NCBI RefSeq assembly: GCF_004362055.1
Contig: NZ_SNXB01000002.1
Location: 124,001 to 188,000, forward strand
Direction: 5' to 3'
Length of the DNA: 64,000 nt
Source of the DNA: Flavobacterium sp. 245
GTDB lineage: Bacteria > Bacteroidota > Bacteroidia > Flavobacteriales > Flavobacteriaceae
The notes under the pieces were generated by a model. That model was not told the origin of the DNA. It saw only the letters and a program-made list of their open reading frames with translations, and ran no database searches. Both the position numbers and the translations under genes were made by a program. Positions 43,961-53,538 of this stretch are shown here, in pieces (within the stretch, counting starts at the first letter, position 1; each line of letters opens with the position of its first letter).

Positions 43961-45616
43961 TTATTCAACAATATTAGAACTTGTTACATAAAAATCTTTA
44001 TCAACTTCTACTTTACGAGTTTCATCAGTTGTTTTTTCAGATTGCCATTCGGTTGTTGGTTTTAACCAAGTTTCCACACCATTTAATTTTACCCTTACCG
44101 GCATATCAAATTTAGCAACACAGTTTGTCCAATGGTATCCAAAAGTCCCATTTTTAAACATATATTCAAAAACCGGAACTTGAGTTGTTGTTAAATATTG
44201 AGCAAAAACTCTGTTGAAGTTAATTCCAGACTGCTCGTTAATATAATCTTGAATTTGTTTACCTGTAACCGTTTGATGATAAAACGTTTTATTTAAACCT
44301 CTTAAAATCGATTTCCATTTTGCATCATCGTTGATTACCTGACGAATCATATGCAACATCGAAGCGCCTTTTGGATACATGTCTCCTGATCCTTCATTAT
44401 TTACATCATAATGGCCAATAATTGGTGTATCATTATGAATGTTTTTTCTGCATCCAATTATATATTCAGAAGCGGCATCTTTTCCATAATAATATTCAAG
44501 AAAAAGACTTTCAGAATAGTTTGTAAAACTTTCATGAACCCACATATCAGCAATATCTTTATACGTGATATTGTTTGCAAACCACTCGTGACCCGACTCG
44601 TGAATAATAATGAAATCAAATTTTAATCCCCAGCCAGTTCCGCTCAAATCACGGCCTAAATAACCATTTTTATATTCGTTTCCATAAGTTACAGAACTTT
44701 GGTGTTCCATGCCTAAATAAGGCACTTCAACTAATTTATAGCTGTCTTCGTAAAAAGGATAAGGACCAAACCAATTTTCAAATGCCTTCAACATTTTTGG
44801 AGCATCTTTAAATTGTTCTTTGGCTTTGTCCAAATTATCTCTTAATACATAATAATTACAATCTAACTTGCCTTTTTCTCCTTTATACACTTCAGAGAAA
44901 TTAACATAATCACCAATATTGATATTTACACCGTAATTATTGATTGGGTTCGAAACGTACCAATTAAATGTTTTTGTTCCGTCTTTTTCTTTTGTAACGC
45001 TTTTCAGTCTTCCGTTAGAAACATCTGTTAAATCTCCTGGAACATTCACGCTGATCATCATATTTTCAACTTCATCATACATATGGTCTTTGTTTGGCCA
45101 CCAAACGCTCGCGCCTAAACCTTGACAAGATGTTGCAATAAAATCCTTTCCGTTTTTGTCTTTTTTCCAAGAAAATCCTCCGTCCCAAGGCGCTCTTACA
45201 GCTTCTTTTGGTTTTCCTCCAAATGAGATTATGATTTCTTTCGAATCTCCAACTTTTTGTTTTTCTGCCAATGTAATAAAGAAAGCATTTCCATCTCTTT
45301 CAAACTTTAATGGCAAACCATTCTGAGTCACTTTAGTGATATTCATTGGCTCTTGTAAATCGATTTGCATTCTGTTGCTTTCTGTCAAAACAGTATAACG
45401 CACTGTATTTTGGCCTGATATCGATTTATCTGACGGATTTACTTTTACATTTAAATGATAGTATTTTAAATCCCACCAAGCTCTTTCTTTTGTAATGCTG
45501 CCACGTAAAGTATCCTGATGCGTAAAAACAGTTTCTGACTTATTTAAAAGTCCTTGAGCATTTGCGCCGAAACCAACTAAAAAGGCGATAAAAGCGCCAC
45601 CAAAGTATTTTCTCAT
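43961..45616 (-). CDS. M1 family zinc aminopeptidase-like protein, secreted
   Basis: The 551-residue protein has a signal peptide (MRKYFGGAFIAFLVGFGANAQ). The N-terminal beta domain is followed by the gluzincin core: the GMEH motif varies as YLGMEHQSSVTYGN, and HESGHEWFANNITYKDIADMWVHESF near residue 337 supplies HExxH and the distal Glu. It removes N-terminal residues from peptides in the periplasm or outside the cell. Substrate preference is unknown. Single gene. Confidence 0.9.
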   Translation of the reverse strand: MRKYFGGAFIAFLVGFGANAQGLLNKSETVFTHQDTLRGSITKERAWWDLKYYHLNVKVNPSDKSISGQNTVRYTVLTESNRMQIDLQEPMNITKVTQNGLPLKFERDGNAFFITLAEKQKVGDSKEIIISFGGKPKEAVRAPWDGGFSWKKDKNGKDFIATSCQGLGASVWWPNKDHMYDEVENMMISVNVPGDLTDVSNGRLKSVTKEKDGTKTFNWYVSNPINNYGVNINIGDYVNFSEVYKGEKGKLDCNYYVLRDNLDKAKEQFKDAPKMLKAFENWFGPYPFYEDSYKLVEVPYLGMEHQSSVTYGNEYKNGYLGRDLSGTGWGLKFDFIIIHESGHEWFANNITYKDIADMWVHESFTNYSESLFLEYYYGKDAASEYIIGCRKNIHNDTPIIGHYDVNNEGSGDMYPKGASMLHMIRQVINDDAKWKSILRGLNKTFYHQTVTGKQIQDYINEQSGINFNRVFAQYLTTTQVPVFEYMFKNGTFGYHWTNCVAKFDMPVRVKLNGVETWLKPTTEWQSEKTTDETRKVEVDKDFYVTSSNIVE

Positions 45617-45777
45617 TATTTATAAATTTGTAATAAATAAGGTAATTAAACCTGTTTAATCTGCAACAAATGTAAACATTCAGATTAATTATTTTAAAAT
45701 TTTATGATTTCTCATAGAAAAAATTGCACTCAAATTGATTATTGTTCTCTATTTTAGTGCTTTCTAATTATTAGACT

Positions 45778-46482
45778 TTGAATATGAAATTTGTTACTTT
45801 TTTTTCATTTTTTTTATTGACGCTTTCAATTACCGTAAATTCACAAAATATTGCCGTTCATAAAACAAATAATGAAGTGACTGTTGATGGCGATTTATCG
45901 GAATGGAAAAACACTTTTTCAGGACCTTTTGTAATTCATAATTCAGGCGAAAAAGCAACTCAAAATACTTTTGTTTCACTTTCGTGGAATAATGAAAACC
46001 TTTATATCGCATACCTTTCAACCGACTCTAAAATAATTGGAAAACCACAAAAAAAAGATTCTCAGATTTTTTACACTGATGATTTGGTCGAAATTTTTAT
46101 TGATGCCGATGGCGATGGAAAAAACTATATTGAAATTGGCGTAAATGCCTATTCTGCTTATTATGATATGCTTTTAAAATGTATTTCGCCAGACTGTGGC
46201 GGATGGAAAATGTCAATGGCTTTTAATCTTTCCGGATTTGAAACAGCTAGCAAAATTACGCCAGAAGGTTTTTGTACCGAAATGAAAATTCCGTTTTCAA
46301 GCTTAGAAAAAATTAAAAATGGCAATTTCATAAAACCAAAAATTGGCACAAAATGGAGAGGTAATCTTTTTAGAATTGATTACGGAAATAAAACTGAATA
46401 TCTAGCTTTACAGCCTTATAAAAGTTTAAAATTTGGTTTTCATCAGCCCCAGGAATTTGCTGTTTTTGAATTTGTAGAGTAA
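45778..46482 (+). CDS. Secreted CBM9-like carbohydrate-binding family protein
   Basis: The 234-residue protein has a Sec signal (ending SITVNSQ) followed by a single domain of the CBM9-like type: VDGDLSEWKNTFSGPF, VSLSWNNENLYIAYLSTD, DDLVEIFIDADGDGKNYIEIGVNA and LALQPYKSLKFGFHQP. Such domains bind sugars or heme-like ligands outside the cell, but stand-alone copies have no proven role. It overlaps the convergent gene at 46443 by 40 bases. Confidence 0.8.
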   Translation: MNMKFVTFFSFFLLTLSITVNSQNIAVHKTNNEVTVDGDLSEWKNTFSGPFVIHNSGEKATQNTFVSLSWNNENLYIAYLSTDSKIIGKPQKKDSQIFYTDDLVEIFIDADGDGKNYIEIGVNAYSAYYDMLLKCISPDCGGWKMSMAFNLSGFETASKITPEGFCTEMKIPFSSLEKIKNGNFIKPKIGTKWRGNLFRIDYGNKTEYLALQPYKSLKFGFHQPQEFAVFEFVE

Positions 46483-47096
46483 TTTTTTAATTGCTCAATC
46501 GTGAAATTTGTTGGTGTTTCATCAAATTTACAAGAACTCATCACATAATCAGCTAAATAGCTAAAAACACTATTATCGTTTTTTAATCTATAAATTTCAA
46601 AAATAGACTTGTTTGACCAAAAATAGACATTTTGCAAAAATCTATCATTTAAATCACCATAACAGCTATAAGTTTCTAAAAACATAGAAATCCCCTTTTT
46701 TAAAACAGTCGGATTAGAAAAGTCTTTGGGAAGGAATATGTTGACAAAACGATTATTATCGATATATAATTCGCCTGTACTCTCATTAATTGCATTAAAA
46801 TTACCGTTCGGCATTTTTTCCAAAAACAACATTAATCTTTGACCAACTTTTAGCTCCTTATTCCTAGGATCACATAACCATTCTTCCCAGATTGCAACAT
46901 TAATTTTTTGTTGTGATTTTCCTTTAATGAATTGGTTTATAACGAATTCATATTTATCCTTTGAAACTTTTGAAATTGTTCCATCCACAATTAAGTCAGC
47001 CTTTGAAATTACAATAGGATAAGGTATCTCCCTTTTTTTATAAGCAAAATTCACAGATGGAATTAAAAGCAGAAATAGACAGACGAAAAGCTTCAT
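46443..47096 (-). CDS. Secreted protein of unknown function
   Basis: The 217-residue protein has a signal peptide (MKLFVCLFLLLIPSVNFAY). The mature part has an OB-like beta region (ADLIVDGTISKVSKDKYEFVINQFIKGKSQQKINVAIWEEWLCDPRNKELKVGQRLMLFLEK) typical of small exported Bacteroidota proteins, then a mixed C-terminal half. No family is recognised. It overlaps the 3' end of the convergent CBM9-like gene. Confidence 0.65.
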   Translation of the reverse strand: MKLFVCLFLLLIPSVNFAYKKREIPYPIVISKADLIVDGTISKVSKDKYEFVINQFIKGKSQQKINVAIWEEWLCDPRNKELKVGQRLMLFLEKMPNGNFNAINESTGELYIDNNRFVNIFLPKDFSNPTVLKKGISMFLETYSCYGDLNDRFLQNVYFWSNKSIFEIYRLKNDNSVFSYLADYVMSSCKFDETPTNFTIEQLKNYSTNSKTANSWG

Positions 47097-47120
47097 AATT
47101 AAATATTTTGAAATTTAAGT

Positions 47121-47834
47121 TTACCCGTAAGATTCAAGCGCAATCTGTGCTCCTCTTTTTAAATTTCTTTTGCCTGCAATTCCGTTGATTAGCAATCCAA
47201 TACCAGACAAAACAGCGCCGTAAAAAACAATTCCTCCTCCGGTTCCTATTGAAAATACTAAACCAAGAGTTAAAAGAACAATTCCAATTATAATATTTCT
47301 AGTAAATTTTCTAGAAAAATCTTTACGTGCGATATCATTTATGCGGTTTATTTTTTTCAGAACTGAAACTGGAATTTCAACACTTCTCTGCTCAATAATA
47401 TTGCTTATGATGAAATAATTTTCTTTAGAATAACTATCCGTCAATTCTCCAAAGTTTCCAGTTTCTATAATTTTATCCAGAATATCTTCAAAGTTCAAAA
47501 GCAATTCGGCATCAGTCAGATCTTTATGATTGTCTTCAATTATGTCCTCGATATTTTCTTCAAATTCAAGTCTTTTTTCAGATAAATATTCAATTTGTTC
47601 TAACGGCGAAAGATCTTCAATATGTCTTCTATTGTTTTCTTCTTCCTGCAAATTCGCTTGCCTTTCATTCTCATTTTTAAGAATGGTTTCGATATCAATA
47701 TTTCTGGCGATTAAAATTTCCTTTGCAACGACAAGCGCGTCAGGATTGTATTTACTGGCGTTTTTGGTCAGCATTAAAATTAAATCTTCATCTGAATGCT
47801 CTACAAAACGTTTTCTGAATGTCTCTATATCCAT
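47121..47834 (-). CDS. Membrane protein of unknown function
   Basis: The 237-residue protein has a helical, very acidic N-terminal part (about 1-165, EENNRRHIEDLSPLEQIEYL) and two membrane helices near the C terminus (about 180-220, IIIGIVLLTLGLVFSIGTGGGIVFYGAVLSGIGLLI). The N-terminal part probably lies in the cytoplasm. No family is recognised. It sits between the secreted-protein gene and the his operon. Confidence 0.6.
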   Translation of the reverse strand: MDIETFRKRFVEHSDEDLILMLTKNASKYNPDALVVAKEILIARNIDIETILKNENERQANLQEEENNRRHIEDLSPLEQIEYLSEKRLEFEENIEDIIEDNHKDLTDAELLLNFEDILDKIIETGNFGELTDSYSKENYFIISNIIEQRSVEIPVSVLKKINRINDIARKDFSRKFTRNIIIGIVLLTLGLVFSIGTGGGIVFYGAVLSGIGLLINGIAGKRNLKRGAQIALESYG

Positions 47835-47913
47835 GGCTTAAATATTTACGTAAATATCAAAAAATAAATTTTATTTTAACATAATTTAGTAAACATTTTT
47901 TCACAATTTATAA

Positions 47914-48510
47914 TTACTTCTGACGCTTCTTTAAAACTTCGATAACGTCATTTAATTGAAAACCTTTTGCCTGCAATAAAATCAAATAATGAAATAATAA
48001 ATCGGCACTTTCGCTCAAAAATAAATCATCATTATCATCTTTAGCTTCTATAACGACTTCTACCGCTTCTTCACCTACCTTTTGAGCAATTTTATTAATT
48101 CCTTTTTCGAATAAAGAAGCTACATAGCTTTTCTCTGAATCTGCATTTTCTCTTCTAGTTTTAATTGTATTTTCTAACTGCGAAATAAAACCATAATTAG
48201 CAGCATTTTCTTCCTGCCAGCACGTATCTGCACCAGTATGACAAGTAGGCCCAACAGGTTTTGCCTGAATTAAAAGTGTATCTCCGTCACAGTCGTTTTT
48301 AATACTAACCAAGTTTAAAAAATTGCCACTCTCCTCGCCTTTTGTCCAAAGTCTTTGTTTTGAACGGCTGAAGAAAGTTACTTTTTGAGTTTCAATTGTT
48401 TTTTGAAGCGATTCTTCATTCATATAGCCCAGCATCAAAACATTTTTAGTTTCTGAATCCTGAATTATTGCTGGAATTAATCCGTGTGCGCTTTTTATAT
48501 CTATGTTCAT
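47914..48510 (-). CDS. hisIE: Bifunctional phosphoribosyl-AMP cyclohydrolase / phosphoribosyl-ATP pyrophosphatase
   Basis: The 198-residue fusion has the cyclohydrolase first (about 1-105), with the zinc Cys residues in SIKNDCDGDTLL and GPTCHTGADTCWQ. The pyrophosphatase follows (about 110-198), with VGEEAVEVVIEAKDD and ESADLLFHYLILL. It catalyses steps 2 and 3 of histidine synthesis. It is the last gene of the operon. Confidence 0.94.
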   Translation of the reverse strand: MNIDIKSAHGLIPAIIQDSETKNVLMLGYMNEESLQKTIETQKVTFFSRSKQRLWTKGEESGNFLNLVSIKNDCDGDTLLIQAKPVGPTCHTGADTCWQEENAANYGFISQLENTIKTRRENADSEKSYVASLFEKGINKIAQKVGEEAVEVVIEAKDDNDDLFLSESADLLFHYLILLQAKGFQLNDVIEVLKKRQK

Positions 48511-48516
48511 ATTTTT

Positions 48517-48565
48517 AGTCTAAAGTTGTAAAGTCGAAAGTCTTAAAGTCAAAACTAAAGTCGAA
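48517..48565. repeat. AGTC/AAAGTC word repeat between hisF and hisIE
   Basis: The spacer repeats AGTCTAAAG, AAAGTCGAAAGTC and AGTCTTAAAGTC. It is the same word set as at 50226 and 50906, but without a good inverted arm. Confidence 0.65.
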
Positions 48566-48615
48566 CTTCTATATTATTTTATATTATTTTTAATCTTGTT
48601 TCTTGTTTCTATTTT

Positions 48616-49371
48616 CTAAAGCCTTACTTCAATAGCATTCTTCCTCAATTCTTCTTTCAAAGTTTTGATTTCGATTTCTTTAAAGTGAAAAACACTTGCT
48701 GCCAAAGCGGCGTCTGCTTTTCCTTCTTTAAACGAATCTACGAAATGCTGTATGTTTCCGGCTCCTCCCGAAGCAATAATCGGAATATTTACTAATTCTG
48801 AAAGTTTAGCCAAAGCCTCGTTTGCAAAACCATTTTTAGTACCGTCATTATCCATCGAAGTAAATAAAATTTCACCAGCACCTCGTTCTGCGACTTCCAC
48901 AGCCCAATCGAATAAATTTAATTCGGTTGGCACTTTTCCACCAACTAAGTGCACAATCCATTGTCCGTCAATTTGTTTAGCATCGATAGCCACAACAACA
49001 CATTGGCTTCCAAATTTCTGAGCCAAATCATTAATCAATTGTGGATTTTTTACTGCCGATGAATTAATCGAAACTTTGTCAGCTCCATTATTCAACAGAA
49101 TCTCAACATCTTCAATGGACGAAATTCCACCGCCAACCGTAAACGGAATATTGATTTTTTCCGCCACACTTCGTACCATATTTACGAGTGTTTTTCTTCT
49201 TTCTTCTGTAGCCGATATATCCAGAAAAACCAATTCGTCTGCTCCTTCAGCCGAATAAATTTCAGCCAACTCCACTGGGTCTCCTGCATCACGCAAGTCA
49301 ACAAAGTTAACGCCTTTTACGGTTCTTCCGTTCTTTATATCTAAACAAGGTATGATTCTTTTTGCTAACAT
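48616..49371 (-). CDS. hisF: Imidazole glycerol phosphate synthase, cyclase subunit
   Basis: The 251-residue TIM barrel has catalytic Asp residues in [27 protein letters not shown] (Asp11) and [16 protein letters not shown] near 128. Phosphate sites are FTVGGGISS and IASGGAGN. With HisH it converts PRFAR and ammonia to IGP and AICAR. Confidence 0.96.
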   Translation of the reverse strand: MLAKRIIPCLDIKNGRTVKGVNFVDLRDAGDPVELAEIYSAEGADELVFLDISATEERRKTLVNMVRSVAEKINIPFTVGGGISSIEDVEILLNNGADKVSINSSAVKNPQLINDLAQKFGSQCVVVAIDAKQIDGQWIVHLVGGKVPTELNLFDWAVEVAERGAGEILFTSMDNDGTKNGFANEALAKLSELVNIPIIASGGAGNIQHFVDSFKEGKADAALAASVFHFKEIEIKTLKEELRKNAIEVRL

Positions 49372-49378
49372 GTTTTTA

Positions 49379-49476
49379 ATGTGTCAATGTGTCAATTTGA
49401 TAATTAGTCAATTAGATAATTCTATACGTTTGCTAGATTAATTATCTAATTTTCTAATTAACTAATTATCTAATTA
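49379..49476. repeat. TTAGATAATTAG word repeat between hisA and hisF
   Basis: The spacer repeats GTGTCAAT twice, then ATTAGATAATT-type words (49411-49420) and their inverse ATTATCTAAT (49441-49450 and 49466-49476). This can form several AU-rich hairpins within the his mRNA. Confidence 0.65.
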
Positions 49477-50218
49477 TGTAGTTCTCTAGTTGTTTCAAGC
49501 TAATTCTTCCTTCATAGATTGCTTTTCCAATTATGGTTCCTTCACAGCCTAATTCAGCTAATTTTGGCAATTCGTCGAAAGTTGAAATTCCGCCCGAAGC
49601 GATTAATTTTACTTTTTTAAATATATTTTTATCATCCGTTATTATTGTCGACTGATCTAATATTTTTTTATACAAATCAAAACTAGGTCCTTCTAACATT
49701 CCATCTTTGGCAATATCGGTGCAGATTACATATTCAATTCCTTTTTTCATATAATCTTTTATAAACGGAATCAAATCTTCATCAGAATCCTCTAACCAGC
49801 CAGAAACTGCAATTTTTTCATCTTTTGCATCAGCTCCAAGAATGATTTTATCAGAACCGTATTCTGAAATCCATTTTTCAAAAATTGCTCTGTTTTTTAC
49901 TGCGATACTTCCGCCTGTAATCTGATTTGCACCACTTTCAAAAGCAATTCTCAAATCATCATCCGATTTTAATCCGCCTCCAAAATCAATTTTTAGGCCT
50001 GTTTGCGTGGCAATTTGTTCCAAAATCTTATAATTGACAATTTTACTTGATTTTGCACCGTCTAAATCTACTAAATGCAAATATTCGATTCCATGGGCCT
50101 CAAATGATTTTGCCACTTCAAGCGGATTTTCATTGTAAATTATTTTGGTATCATAATCACCTTTGGATAAACGAACACATTTTCCGTCAATGATATCTAT
50201 GGCTGGTATTATTCTCAT
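49466..50218 (-). CDS. hisA: ProFAR isomerase
   Basis: The 250-residue TIM barrel is related to HisF. The catalytic Asp is in [23 protein letters not shown], and the second Asp is in [21 protein letters not shown]. Phosphate sites are IDFGGGLKS and [12 protein letters not shown]. It performs the isomerisation step before HisHF. It ends within the AT-rich repeat spacer. Confidence 0.95.
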   Translation of the reverse strand: MRIIPAIDIIDGKCVRLSKGDYDTKIIYNENPLEVAKSFEAHGIEYLHLVDLDGAKSSKIVNYKILEQIATQTGLKIDFGGGLKSDDDLRIAFESGANQITGGSIAVKNRAIFEKWISEYGSDKIILGADAKDEKIAVSGWLEDSDEDLIPFIKDYMKKGIEYVICTDIAKDGMLEGPSFDLYKKILDQSTIITDDKNIFKKVKLIASGGISTFDELPKLAELGCEGTIIGKAIYEGRISLKQLENYIIR

Positions 50219-50225
50219 TTTTTTT

Positions 50226-50262
50226 AGTCTTAAAGTTTGAAAGTCTAAAGTCTTAAAGTCTT
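50226..50262. repeat. AGTCTTAAAG word repeat between hisH and hisA
   Basis: Short tandem words AGTCTTAAAG, AAAGTCTAAAG and AGTCTTAAAGTC, nearly identical to the neighbouring spacer at 50906-50940. Confidence 0.7.
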
Positions 50263-50306
50263 TTCTGATTTCAAAAATTGTTATTTTGATTAATATTTAG
50301 AATCTA

Positions 50307-50897
50307 TTAATTGGATTTTAGCCGAAGAAAATTTCCTAAAATCTTTTCGCCAACATCGCCGCTTTTTTCTGGGTGAAACTGAGTTCCATAAAAATTATCT
50401 TTTTGCAAAGCCGATGCATATTCAATATCATAATTTGTTGTAGCAATAGATTCTAAACAATTTGGCGCATAAAAACTATGAACCAAATACATAAATTCAT
50501 TTTCTGAAATTCCACTAAACAAATCCGATTTTAAATTATAAATCTGATTCCAGCCCATTTGTGGCACTTTTACATTATTTGAAAATTTCACTACATCCAC
50601 ATCAAAAATCCCCAAACCTTTTGTATTTCCTTCTTCTGTTTTATTACACATCAACTGCATTCCCAGACAAATTCCTAAAACAGGTTGTTTCAATTCCGGA
50701 ATCAAACTATCCAAGCCACTTTCACGAAGTTTTGCCATCGCTGAACTCGCCTCGCCAACTCCAGGAAAAATAATTTTGTCAGCTAATTTTATTTCGTCTG
50801 GATTATTACTCAAAACAGCCTTAAACCCTAATCTTTCAATAGCAAACATAATGCTCTGAATATTCCCTGCTCCGTAATTTATAATTACTATTTTCAT
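50307..50897 (-). CDS. hisH: Imidazole glycerol phosphate synthase, glutaminase subunit
   Basis: The 196-residue class I glutamine amidotransferase has the nucleophile elbow VLGICLGMQLM (Cys near residue 80) and the His/Glu pair in GTQFHPEKSG near residue 177. It opens IVIINYGAGNIQS. It supplies ammonia to HisF. It is separated from hisB by a hairpin-forming repeat spacer. Confidence 0.95.
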   Translation of the reverse strand: MKIVIINYGAGNIQSIMFAIERLGFKAVLSNNPDEIKLADKIIFPGVGEASSAMAKLRESGLDSLIPELKQPVLGICLGMQLMCNKTEEGNTKGLGIFDVDVVKFSNNVKVPQMGWNQIYNLKSDLFSGISENEFMYLVHSFYAPNCLESIATTNYDIEYASALQKDNFYGTQFHPEKSGDVGEKILGNFLRLKSN

Positions 50898-50905
50898 TTT
50901 GTTTT

Positions 50906-50995
50906 AGTCTTAAAGTCTAAAGTCTAAAGTCTTAAAGTCTTTTTCCATACGTGCTTTTATGAATCTTTTGACTTTATGACTTTCAACTTTCGACT
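50906..50995. repeat. AGTCTTAAAGTC hairpin spacer between hisB and hisH
   Basis: AGTCTTAAAGTCTAAAGTC words (50906-50940) are matched by inverse words GACTTTATGACTTTC and CGACT (50970-50995), allowing a long imperfect stem with about 30 bases between the arms. Confidence 0.75.
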
Positions 50996-50998
50996 AAT

Positions 50999-52135
50999 TT
51001 AAAGCATTCCTTTCGTCGAAGGCAAAATCATTTTTTCTGTATCTCTTTTTACAGCTACTTTTATGGCTTTTGCGAAAGCTTTAAAAATAGCTTCGATTTT
51101 ATGATGCTCGTTGATTCCTTCTGCTTTGATATTTAAATTGGCTTTTGCTCCGTCTGTAAATGATTTAAAGAAATGATAAAACATTTCAGTTGGCATTTTC
51201 CCCACCATTTCGCGTTTAAATTCGGTTTCCCAAATCAGCCAATTTCTTCCTCCAAAATCAATTGCAGCTTGTGCCAGACAATCGTCCATTGGAAGACAGA
51301 ATCCGTAACGTTCTATTCCTAATTTATTTCCCAATGCTTTTGCGAAAACTTCTCCAAGCGCAATTGCTGTATCTTCTATGGTGTGGTGTTCATCAACTTC
51401 AAGATCTCCTTTTACAAGGATTTCTAAGTCCATTTGGCCATGACGAGAGATTTGATCTAACATATGATCAAAAAAGGCAATTCCGGTGTCGATTTTGCTT
51501 TTTCCGGTTCCGTCAAGATTTAGATTGATATAAATGTCTGTTTCATTGGTTTTACGCGTAATAGAAGCTGAACGTACTTCTAATTTCAAAAACTCGTAGA
51601 TTTTCTTCCAATCCATAGTTTGCAAAACAATAGTTTCGTCTAATTCTTCACGTTTTGACGAAATTTCATTGCTTCCTGCTCCGTCTGTATTATTCATGAA
51701 AATCGCTTTTGCGCCAAGATTTTTAGCCAATTCAACATCTGTCAAACGATCTCCTAAAACAAAAGAGTTAGCCAAATCGTAATCCGGATTATTCAAATAT
51801 TTAGTAAGCATTCCGGTTCTTGGTTTTCTTGTTGGTGCATTTTCTTCAGGAAAAGATCGATCAACAAAAATCTCATCAAACAAAACTCCTTCATTTTGAA
51901 AAGCTTTTAGAATAAAATTCTGTGTTGGCCAAAACGTATTTTCTGGGAAACTGTCGGTCCCTAATCCATCCTGATTGGTTACCATTGCTAATTCGTAATC
52001 TAATTCATTGGCAATTTTAGCCAGATATTGAAAAGCTTTTGGATAAAATTCTAATTTATCTAAGCTGTCTAATTGTAAATTTTCTGGTTCTAAAACAATC
52101 GTTCCATCACGATCGATAAAAAGTACTTTTTTCAT
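50999..52135 (-). CDS. hisB: Bifunctional histidinol phosphatase / imidazoleglycerol-phosphate dehydratase
   Basis: The 378-residue fusion has an N-terminal HAD phosphatase ([15 protein letters not shown]; Asp nucleophile at residue 8; about 1-165). The C-terminal dehydratase (about 190-378) has the His-rich metal motifs [30 protein letters not shown] and [19 protein letters not shown]. It catalyses steps 6 and 8 of histidine synthesis, as in enteric bacteria. Confidence 0.95.
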   Translation of the reverse strand: MKKVLFIDRDGTIVLEPENLQLDSLDKLEFYPKAFQYLAKIANELDYELAMVTNQDGLGTDSFPENTFWPTQNFILKAFQNEGVLFDEIFVDRSFPEENAPTRKPRTGMLTKYLNNPDYDLANSFVLGDRLTDVELAKNLGAKAIFMNNTDGAGSNEISSKREELDETIVLQTMDWKKIYEFLKLEVRSASITRKTNETDIYINLNLDGTGKSKIDTGIAFFDHMLDQISRHGQMDLEILVKGDLEVDEHHTIEDTAIALGEVFAKALGNKLGIERYGFCLPMDDCLAQAAIDFGGRNWLIWETEFKREMVGKMPTEMFYHFFKSFTDGAKANLNIKAEGINEHHKIEAIFKAFAKAIKVAVKRDTEKMILPSTKGML

Positions 52136-52205
52136 AATTTATATTTTCTTCTGCCACGAATTAACGAATTTTTACAAATTTTAAAATCCAAATAATATTT
52201 ATTAG

Positions 52206-52344
52206 ATGTAGTCCCTACGGGACAACCTTTTAAAACCTTATTTTTTTTACCAATCTTTAACTCCTAACAGAGTATCTCGTAGAAATTAAATATCGGTAGA
52301 AAAAAAGATTCCGAAAACTAATAATTGTCCCGTAGGGACTACAT
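52206..52344. repeat. REP/MITE-like element with perfect 20-bp inverted ends, hisB-hisC spacer
   Basis: ATGTAGTCCCTACGGGACAA (52206-52225) is repeated inverted and perfectly at 52325-52344. Each arm also contains its own small hairpin GTCCC-TAC-GGGAC. The inner 99 bases are AT-rich and non-coding. The build resembles REP pairs that are moved by Y1 (RAYT) transposases in other bacteria. No transposase is in the window. Confidence 0.75.
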
Positions 52345-52380
52345 TATTAAGAAATCCTTTTAATTTGTGGCTAATATTTT

Positions 52381-53427
52381 TTATTTCAACAATTTCAATT
52401 CTTTAATCAGAACAGTATTTTCTTCTTCAGTTCCAATTGTAAAACGAAGACAGTTTTCACATAAAGGTTGCGTAGTTCTGTTGCGAATTACAATTCCTTT
52501 TTGGATTAACTGATCATATCTTTTATTAGCATCATCAACTTTTACCAAAACAAAATTGGCTTCAGTTGGATACACTTTTTCTACAAAATCAACTTCAAGT
52601 AAAACTTTAAGTAATTCTTCTCTTTGCTTAATTATAGAGGCTATTTCTTGTTTTATCTTTTCAGAATCTTTTAAACGTTCTTTAGCTCTTTGCTGTGTTA
52701 ATTCATTTACGTTGTAAGGAGGCTTTATTTTATTTAAAACAGAAATTACAGCTTCTGAAGCATAACAAATTCCTAAACGAATTCCAGCCAAACCATACGC
52801 TTTTGAAAGCGTTTGTGTAATGACCAAATTTGGATATTCGTCGATTTCTGTCAACCAGCTTTCTTTCTCCGAAAAGTCAATATAGGCTTCATCAATTACA
52901 ACCAAACCTTTAAAATTTTGAAGTAATTTCACCACACTTTCATCTGAAAAAGAATTTCCTGTTGGGTTATTTGGTGAACATAAAAAGATAATTTTTGTAT
53001 TCTCATCAACAGCTTCTAAAATTTTTTCAACCTGTGGCTGAAAATCATTGGTCAGCAAAATTTCTCTATTCTCAACTGCGTTGATGTTCGCTAAAACACC
53101 GTACATTCCATATGTTGGTGGCAACGAAATAATATTATCTTTCTTAGGTTCACAAAAAGCTCTAAAAAGTAAATCTAGAACTTCGTCGCTCCCATTTCCC
53201 AGCAAAATCTGGTTTTGTTTGGTATTATTGTTTTTTGCTAATATTGCTTTAACCGAATTCTGTTGTGGATCCGGATAACGATTCACACCATTTTGGTACG
53301 GATTTTCATTGGCATCCAAAAAAATCATTTCGGCTGTATCAAAATCCTCAAATTCATCTCTTGCAGACGAATACGGCTTTAAAGATTTTACGTTTTCACG
53401 TGTTATTGTATTTATATCGAATTTCAT
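52381..53427 (-). CDS. hisC: Histidinol-phosphate aminotransferase
   Basis: The 348-residue PLP enzyme has the class I/II aminotransferase pattern: LLGNGSDEVLDLLFRAFC near 78, CSPNNPTGN near 150, VVIDEAYIDFS near 175 and the PLP-binding Lys in ITQTLSKAYGLAGIRLG near 208. It converts imidazole acetol phosphate to histidinol phosphate using glutamate. Confidence 0.94.
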   Translation of the reverse strand: MKFDINTITRENVKSLKPYSSARDEFEDFDTAEMIFLDANENPYQNGVNRYPDPQQNSVKAILAKNNNTKQNQILLGNGSDEVLDLLFRAFCEPKKDNIISLPPTYGMYGVLANINAVENREILLTNDFQPQVEKILEAVDENTKIIFLCSPNNPTGNSFSDESVVKLLQNFKGLVVIDEAYIDFSEKESWLTEIDEYPNLVITQTLSKAYGLAGIRLGICYASEAVISVLNKIKPPYNVNELTQQRAKERLKDSEKIKQEIASIIKQREELLKVLLEVDFVEKVYPTEANFVLVKVDDANKRYDQLIQKGIVIRNRTTQPLCENCLRFTIGTEEENTVLIKELKLLK

Positions 53428-53450
53428 TTTTTTATTTTTAAGGAGAGAAA

Positions 53451-53531
53451 AGAATCAAGAGGCAAGAATAAAGATTCAAATCTATCCTTTAACTCTTTCA
53501 TCTTGTTTCTTGCTTCTTGCCTCTTAATTCT
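53451..53531. repeat. Inverted repeat AAGAGGCAAGAA between hisD and hisC
   Basis: AGAATCAAGAGGCAAGAA (53451-53468) and TTCTTGCCTCTTAATTCT (53514-53531) match at 17 of 18 positions, with inner shorter CAAGAA/TTCTTG copies. It forms a strong hairpin inside the operon. Confidence 0.75.
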
Positions 53532-53538
53532 ATTTTCT

